Shown here: in pieces, positions 16,551 through 20,698 of the stretch | Numbering within the stretch: position 1 is the stretch's first letter | Layout of the letters: each line of letters starts with the position of its first letter | NCBI GenBank assembly: GCA_900757235.1 | Contig: CAAENB010000147.1 | Location: 1-20,698, forward strand | Direction: 5' to 3' | DNA length: 20,698 nt | Source: an uncultured Collinsella sp. | GTDB taxonomy: Bacteria; Actinomycetota; Coriobacteriia; Coriobacteriales; Coriobacteriaceae | Notes under the pieces: generated by a model | Seen by the model: only the letters and a program-made list of their open reading frames with translations | Database searches by the model: none | What the model was told of the DNA's origin: nothing | Position numbers and translations under genes: made by a program

Positions 16551-17323
16551 TGCGTCCCGTCATCGACATTCGCAACGTGCATCGCATCTTTGAGAGCGAG
16601 GCGGGTTGCGCCCATATCTTGCACAACGTGAGCCTGGCAGTAGATCCCGGCGAGTTCGTCGCCATCACCGGCCCCTCGGGCTCGGGCAAGTCAACGCTCA
16701 TGAACATCCTGGGCTGCCTAGATAAGCCGACGGCAGGCGATTATTACCTGCAGGGGCTCAACGTGGCCGAGCTCGATGATGACGAGCTCACCGAAGTCCG
16801 CGCCCTGAGCATCGGCTTTGTCTTTCAGAGCTTCAACCTGCTGCCGCGCCTTTCGGTTATCGAAAACGTCATGCTGCCGCTGGCATACACTAACGTGCCC
16901 CGTAGCCAGCGTGAAATGCGCGCCGTGCACGCGCTGCAGGCCGTCACGCTGCCCGTCGACCACTGGGACCACCGCATATCCGAGCTCTCGGGCGGCCAGA
17001 TGCAGCGTGTCGCCATCGCACGCGCCCTCGTCAATGACCCGCCCATCATTCTGGCCGACGAGCCGACGGGAAACCTGGACTCCGCTACCGGAGCGCTTGT
17101 GATGGAGACCTTCCATAAGCTCCAGAAGCGCGGCAAAACCATCGTTCTTATCACACACGACCCCGGCATCGCCGCCGAGGCCGACCGCGCCGTGACCATC
17201 CGCGACGGTCGCATTCACGACGGCGCGTATATTCCACATGCACCGCGGACCCTGCGCAGCGCCGTAGATAGCCTGCCCATGATTTCCGCCTCCGCCAACC
17301 CGCCGAAAGGAGTGGTGGCATGA
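16550..17323 (+). CDS. ABC transporter ATP-binding protein (MacB/LolD type)
   Basis: This 257-residue ATPase has Walker A GPSGSGKST (41-49), Q-loop Q93 in FVFQSFNLLPRLSV, signature LSGGQ (146-150), Walker B IILADEP (166-172), D-loop NLDS (175-178) and switch His203. The FQSFNLLP and EPTGNLDS wording is typical of the MacB/LolD/FtsE group. It energises the permease encoded next to it. The start overlaps the adaptor stop by one base and the stop overlaps the permease start by four (ATGA), so the three are translationally coupled. The last ~30 residues are an extension beyond the usual domain. Confidence 0.96.
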   Translation: MRPVIDIRNVHRIFESEAGCAHILHNVSLAVDPGEFVAITGPSGSGKSTLMNILGCLDKPTAGDYYLQGLNVAELDDDELTEVRALSIGFVFQSFNLLPRLSVIENVMLPLAYTNVPRSQREMRAVHALQAVTLPVDHWDHRISELSGGQMQRVAIARALVNDPPIILADEPTGNLDSATGALVMETFHKLQKRGKTIVLITHDPGIAAEADRAVTIRDGRIHDGAYIPHAPRTLRSAVDSLPMISASANPPKGVVA

Positions 17324-18534
17324 GCGCCCGCGATCTCATCCAGGAAGCCCTTCACTCGCTCGAGGCCAACAAGGGGCGCAGCCTGCTCACCATCCTGGGT
17401 ATTGTCATCGGCATCGCCTCGGTTATCGCCATGACTTCGCTCATCGGCGGCATCCAAAACAGCCTGGTCAACAGTCTGGGCCTCAATGCGGCACGCATGG
17501 TGCAAATCTATTCGTCGCAAGAACTCACCGAGTCGGACATCGAGAAGCTTCAAAAACTGGTGCCGCAGATAGAGCAGATCGGCATTGTCGACAGCGCGTA
17601 TACCGAGTACAAGACCGGCGATAAAAGCTATACCGTCATGGCACAGGGTGTCGATAGCGACATGCTCGACGCCGTGGGGGCCAGCAAGCTCGTTGCGGGG
17701 CGCACCTATTCCCAGGTCGAGTCCCAATCAGGCTCGCGCGTGGCGCTCATCAGCCGCGGCGGCGCCGATCAGCTTTACGGCAACGAACAGGAATCGTTGG
17801 GGAAAACCATCAAGGTGTCTAACGGCGAGGTGCAGATTGTAGGCGTGATTGATGGCGGCAGCGACTCCATGGGCTCGCTCACGCTGTATATGCCACGCGA
17901 AACCATCGCCGGGCTGTTTGGCGAAGAGAATCCTTCATTCCCCAGCGTGACGGCACTTGCCGCCGAGGGCACGGACATGGATGAGCTTTGTAAGACCATC
18001 GAGTCCAAGGTGCGCGCGATGAAGGGCATCGAGGAGGAGGATGAGTACGACAGTGTATCGGCGACATCCATGAAAAGCGCCATCGATGCACTCAACTCCT
18101 TTATGGGCGCGTTCTCGCTCATCATGGGTGCTGTCGCCAGCATCTCGCTGCTTGTCGGCGGTATCGGCATTATGAATATGATGCTTACCAACGTAACGGA
18201 GCGCATTCGCGAGATCGGCATCCGCCGCGCTCTGGGCGCCAGTCGTCGCGATATCACCGCGCAGTTTTTGGCCGAGTCTTCGGCGCTGTGCGTCACCGGT
18301 GGCCTACTGGGTGTCCTGATAGGCTATCTGCTGGCCTGGGGCCTCGCGATGTTTGCCTCCGGATCCGGGATTCTTGGCGAGCTCGGAGCCAGCGGGCAAA
18401 TCACACCGAGTTTTTCAATCGCCACGGTGCTGCTGGCCTTCGCCGTCTCCGTCGGCATCGGCGTAATCTTTGGCTTCTACCCCGCTCGCCGCGCGGCAAA
18501 GCTCAACCCGGTGGAGTGCCTACGCTACCAGTAA
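17320..18534 (+). CDS. ABC transporter permease (MacB/FtsX family)
   Basis: The 404-residue membrane protein has the MacB layout: one N-terminal membrane helix (~21-43, SLLTILGIVIGIASVIAMTS), a large extracytoplasmic domain (~45-255, MacB periplasmic core type) and three C-terminal helices (~260-287, 326-347, 366-386). The linker after helix 2 has MLTNVTERIREIGIRRALGA, the FtsX-family coupling region, and the end reads FYPARRAAKLNPVECLRYQ, typical of MacB. With the adaptor and ATPase it forms a tripartite-like exporter using mechanotransmission rather than classic substrate translocation. It is the last gene of the cassette; the REP-like inverted repeat 12 bases after it may serve as its transcript end. 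Confidence 0.95.
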   Translation: MSARDLIQEALHSLEANKGRSLLTILGIVIGIASVIAMTSLIGGIQNSLVNSLGLNAARMVQIYSSQELTESDIEKLQKLVPQIEQIGIVDSAYTEYKTGDKSYTVMAQGVDSDMLDAVGASKLVAGRTYSQVESQSGSRVALISRGGADQLYGNEQESLGKTIKVSNGEVQIVGVIDGGSDSMGSLTLYMPRETIAGLFGEENPSFPSVTALAAEGTDMDELCKTIESKVRAMKGIEEEDEYDSVSATSMKSAIDALNSFMGAFSLIMGAVASISLLVGGIGIMNMMLTNVTERIREIGIRRALGASRRDITAQFLAESSALCVTGGLLGVLIGYLLAWGLAMFASGSGILGELGASGQITPSFSIATVLLAFAVSVGIGVIFGFYPARRAAKLNPVECLRYQ

Positions 18535-18546
18535 GCCACCACCAAC

Positions 18547-18615
18547 AAGTTGCGGTGAATTAGGGACTGAATATGCTATCTAGCAGCAAAAACAGACACT
18601 ATTTCACCGCAACTT
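18547..18615. repeat. REP-like inverted repeat at the cassette/cob junction
   Basis: AAGTTGCGGTGAA (18547-18559) is perfectly complementary to 18603-18615, and pairing continues inward to 18569/18593 with three mismatches. CAA/TTG also pair just outside. The centre holds the palindrome TGCTATCTAGCA. It follows the permease stop by 12 bases, and the transposase-like fragment begins ten bases beyond its right edge. There is no T-run on either side. Confidence 0.85.
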
Positions 18616-18624
18616 ATTGAAGGG

Positions 18625-18741
18625 CTGTTTGCGCCAGTTCCGGGCGTCGTCCTCGAGCTATTGGCGGATGACGGGCTTGTACGGGTCGAGCTTGCTCGAG
18701 GCGATCCTCCTCGCGGGCGGGAGGGCGCGCAGGCGTGGCGA
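18625..18741 (-). pseudogene. Fragment of an IS21-type transposase (IstA) with a nonsense codon
   Basis: The minus strand reads SPRLRALPPARRIASSKLDP then YKPVIRQ, a TAG at 18660-18658, then LEDDARNWRKQ. SKLDPYK followed by WLEDD...RKQ is the wording of the region after the helix-turn-helix in IstA proteins of IS21-family elements, and the TAG stands where a Trp (TGG) is expected. Resemblance ends at the Gln codon at 18625, a few bases before the REP-like repeat. It is too short to be functional and has no start codon. The identification is from memory of the family and not from an alignment. Confidence 0.6.
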
Positions 18742-18745
18742 GCGC

Positions 18746-19519
18746 CTAGCGCGCGAACTCCCGTAAGAGCGCGTCTTCCACTTCCCGAAGCGAAAGGGCC
18801 CCGCTTCCCTCGGCGGGACGGGTGACCACGATGCAGCGCGCTCCCACGTCGCGCGCTGCGGCGAGCTTCTCGGCCGTGCCGCCTACGGTTCCCGAGTCCT
18901 TGGTCACAAGCCACTGGGCGCCCACCTGCCGAAGCATCGCCTCGTTGAGCTCGCGGGTGAAGGGCCCCTGCATGCCGATGACGTGCGACGGCGAAAACCC
19001 CGCGTCGATGCACTTCGTTATAGCACCGGGCAGCGGGAGCACACGCACGAAGAAGCGCTCCGCGAAATCGGCGACGCGCGTGTAGGGAGCAAGCTCCTTG
19101 CTCCCCGTCGTGAGAAGCGCGCGACCCGGGTTCTCGGAGAGAAAGCGCGCCGCGCAGGCGATCGACGCGACCGGCACGATGCCTTTGGGCAGCGCCTCGA
19201 CCGGGCGCGCAAGGCGCAGGCATCGTGCACCCACGGCGAGCGAAGCGGTCCGGATGTTGCCGCTTGCGAGCGTAGCGAAGGGGTGCGTGGCGTCGACGAC
19301 GATGCGCGCGCCGGAAAGCTCGCGCTCCATGTCGGCCTCGTCGAGCCTGCTCGCATGCACCTCGATGCCCGGAAGCTCGCCCAAAAGCTCACCTCCGTAC
19401 TCGGTTGCCGCGTAGGCACGGGCGGGGATTCCCGCCTCGCTCGCCCATTCGCACAGAAGGCGGCCCTCGGTGGTGCCGCCGAAGATGCGCAGCGCCGGCA
19501 CGGATGCGGGGGCCGTCAC
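18746..19519 (-). CDS. cobK: Precorrin-6A / cobalt-precorrin-6A reductase
   Basis: Protein of 257 residues with the CobK/CbiJ pattern: LRIFGGTTEGR at the N-terminus (nucleotide binding), VVDATHPFA, LLTTGSKEL, IGMQGPFT and TKDSGTVGGTAEKL. The enzyme reduces the precorrin-6A (or cobalt-precorrin-6A) macrocycle with NADPH during cobalamin synthesis. The start is taken as the GTG at 19519, which overlaps the cbiC stop as GTGA, indicating translational coupling; the frame remains open upstream inside cbiC but without homology. It is the last gene of the minus-strand cob group and its stop lies next to the transposase fragment. Aerobic (CobK) and anaerobic (CbiJ) forms cannot be told apart from this sequence alone. 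Confidence 0.92.
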   Translation of the reverse strand: MTAPASVPALRIFGGTTEGRLLCEWASEAGIPARAYAATEYGGELLGELPGIEVHASRLDEADMERELSGARIVVDATHPFATLASGNIRTASLAVGARCLRLARPVEALPKGIVPVASIACAARFLSENPGRALLTTGSKELAPYTRVADFAERFFVRVLPLPGAITKCIDAGFSPSHVIGMQGPFTRELNEAMLRQVGAQWLVTKDSGTVGGTAEKLAAARDVGARCIVVTRPAEGSGALSLREVEDALLREFAR

Positions 19520-20157
19520 TTCGCGCCACCCGTGCGCGTGATCTGGTAGAGCAGCGCGTTCATAATGGCGGCCGCCACGGTCGAGCCGCCCTTGCGACCC
19601 CTCGCGACGATGGCCGGCACGCGTCGCGCGAGTAGCTCCTCTTTCGCCTCGACCACGTTCACAAACCCGACCGGCACCCCAACGACGAGCGCGGGCGCGA
19701 TCTTCCCAGCGTCCATGAGCTCGGCGAGGCGCAGAAGTGCTGTGGGAGCGTTGCCGACGGCCACGATGAGCGGACCCTCGATGCGGCAAGCTTTGTCCAT
19801 GCTCGCAACGGCGCGAGTCGTGCCCGCGGCGCGCGCAGCCGCGGCGACATCAGGGTCGGCCATGTAGCACACGGCCTTGCAGCCGAGCTTCGCGAGCGCG
19901 GGCTTGCTTATGCCTGCGAGCGCCATGTTCGTGTCGGTGAGCACCGTGGCCCCTGCGCGCAGTGCGTCGAGCGCACAGTGCACGGCGTCATGGGTGAACA
20001 CGAGGGAATCGGCGTACGAGAAGTCGGCAGTAGTGTGGATGACGCGCTTCACGACGGGCTCTTCGAGCGGCGGGAACGTGCGACCGCCGAGCTCTTCGGT
20101 GATGATCTCGAAGCTGCGCCGCTCGATGTCGCCGGGCGCCATCTCCTTGGAATCCAT
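19516..20157 (-). CDS. cbiC: Precorrin-8X / cobalt-precorrin-8 methylmutase
   Basis: This 213-residue protein moves the C-11 methyl group to C-12, giving (cobalt-)hydrogenobyrinate or cobyrinic acid. It carries RVIHTTADF with the catalytic His at residue 41, AVGNAPTAL, VVGVPVGFVNVVEAKE and the C-terminal ARGRKGGSTVAAAIMNALL, all characteristic of CobH/CbiC. Its ATG directly abuts the stop of the upstream adenosyltransferase gene (TAGATG), with GGAG eight bases before the start. Its stop overlaps the cobK start. The name CbiC is chosen on the expectation of the anaerobic route in a gut-type anaerobe; CobH is equally compatible. Confidence 0.95.
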   Translation of the reverse strand: MDSKEMAPGDIERRSFEIITEELGGRTFPPLEEPVVKRVIHTTADFSYADSLVFTHDAVHCALDALRAGATVLTDTNMALAGISKPALAKLGCKAVCYMADPDVAAAARAAGTTRAVASMDKACRIEGPLIVAVGNAPTALLRLAELMDAGKIAPALVVGVPVGFVNVVEAKEELLARRVPAIVARGRKGGSTVAAAIMNALLYQITRTGGAK

Positions 20158-20673
20158 CTAGTACTCCACTCCTTCCCTTGCACATATCCCCTGAGAGTAG
20201 GGGTGTTTCTCGCACCGCATCTCGGTTATGTAGTCGGCCTTCTCCACGATCTTGCGGGAAGGCGCGCGCCCGGTGAGCGCTACTTCGACGCCGCGCGCGG
20301 ACATATCGAGCGCGCGGTCCACGAGTGCCTCGTCGACAAGCCCCTTCGAAAGCGCGTCGAGTGCCTCGTCGAGCACGAGCAACCCCTCCTGAGCGCCCTC
20401 GAGCTCGGCGAGCGCGGAAGTGAGGTTCCCATCGTGCAGCTCGCACGTCGCGGCAAGTTCTTCCGACGTCATTGACCAGGTAAACTTGTCCGACACCTTC
20501 CCCGCGAACACGGGCACGCCGAAATGCTCGGCGAGCAGGCGCGCCTCCCCGCTTTCGCCGTCTTTAAGGAACTGCACGACGACGACGCGGCGGCCTGCGG
20601 CGAGCATGCGAAGGGCGAGGCCCATCGCCGCCGTGGTCTTACCTTTGCCGTCGCCATGATACACGTGGATCAT
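20158..20673 (-). CDS. cobO: Cob(I)yrinic acid a,c-diamide adenosyltransferase (CobO/BtuR type)
   Basis: The 171-residue protein begins MIHVYHGDGKGKTTAAMG, the P-loop (7-14) of the CobA/CobO/BtuR family, and continues with VVVVQFLKDG, LLVLDEALDAL and EVALTGRAPS, all typical of the family. It transfers the adenosyl group of ATP to the cobalt of corrinoids. The start has GAGGAGG four bases upstream. The length is on the short side of the family, which often has an N-terminal extension. It is directly followed by cbiC with no spacing and appears to overlap an upstream gene's stop codon in an ATGA arrangement. Confidence 0.95.
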   Translation of the reverse strand: MIHVYHGDGKGKTTAAMGLALRMLAAGRRVVVVQFLKDGESGEARLLAEHFGVPVFAGKVSDKFTWSMTSEELAATCELHDGNLTSALAELEGAQEGLLVLDEALDALSKGLVDEALVDRALDMSARGVEVALTGRAPSRKIVEKADYITEMRCEKHPYSQGICAREGVEY

Positions 20674-20698
20674 ACGCCCTCCTCGATAATGCGGTAGA
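20670..20698 (-). CDS. Possible 3' end of an upstream cob-operon gene
   Basis: On the minus strand the last bases read Y-R-I-I-E-E-G-V followed by TGA at 20672-20670, which overlaps the cobO ATG as ATGA. This overlap is the same style as the other cob junctions and suggests a coupled upstream gene, but eight residues are too few to name it. Confidence 0.35.

Overview
The window comes from a high-GC bacterium with compact operons. Full-length single-chain L-serine dehydratase, Gram-positive-style L,D-transpeptidase and MacAB-like genes, strong AGGAG ribosome sites and short inverted-repeat spacers point to Actinomycetota, most likely Coriobacteriia and possibly Collinsella. That assignment is inference from style; no marker gene such as 16S is present.

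Layout. (1) Positions 1-2116, plus strand: the 3' part of a GH13-GH77 fusion (alpha-amylase-type C-terminus joined to 4-alpha-glucanotransferase, MalQ-like), then a small FmdB-type zinc-ribbon protein and a strong terminator. (2) 2117-2341: convergent spacer holding a ~160-bp long inverted repeat of unknown nature. (3) 9560 down to 2342, minus strand: gltX, priA, def, fmt, rsmB, a run of translation and replication-restart genes. It is interrupted by a terminator-like hairpin after gltX and a 106-bp inverted repeat between def and fmt. (4) 9561-9843: divergent spacer with a perfect 33-bp-arm inverted repeat between the gltX and metK promoters. (5) metK with a hairpin leader and a classic terminator. 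(6) An approximately 300-bp structured spacer with a 26-bp-arm inverted repeat and a 32-bp tandem duplication in front of sdaA (L-serine dehydratase). (7) An L,D-transpeptidase, then a tightly overlapping three-gene export cassette: HlyD/MacA-like adaptor, ABC ATPase and FtsX/MacB-like permease. (8) 18535-18745: a junction with a REP-like inverted repeat directly abutting a nonsense-mutated fragment that resembles an IS21-type IstA transposase. (9) 20698 down to 18746, minus strand: translationally coupled cobalamin genes cobO/btuR, cbiC/cobH and cobK/cbiJ, with the last codons of a further upstream gene at the window edge.

How the genes fit together: region 3 charges tRNA-Glu, restarts stalled forks, adds and removes the N-formyl group of initiator Met, and methylates 16S rRNA. 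Region 7 looks like a cell-envelope module: wall cross-linking plus an ABC efflux system. Region 9 supplies late corrin-ring steps and corrinoid adenosylation, and its IS-scarred edge suggests it was acquired or moved.

The most unusual signals are non-coding. At least five different inverted-repeat elements sit in the spacers, several too long and too perfect to be simple terminators. No complete transposase, CRISPR array, tRNA or rRNA was seen.
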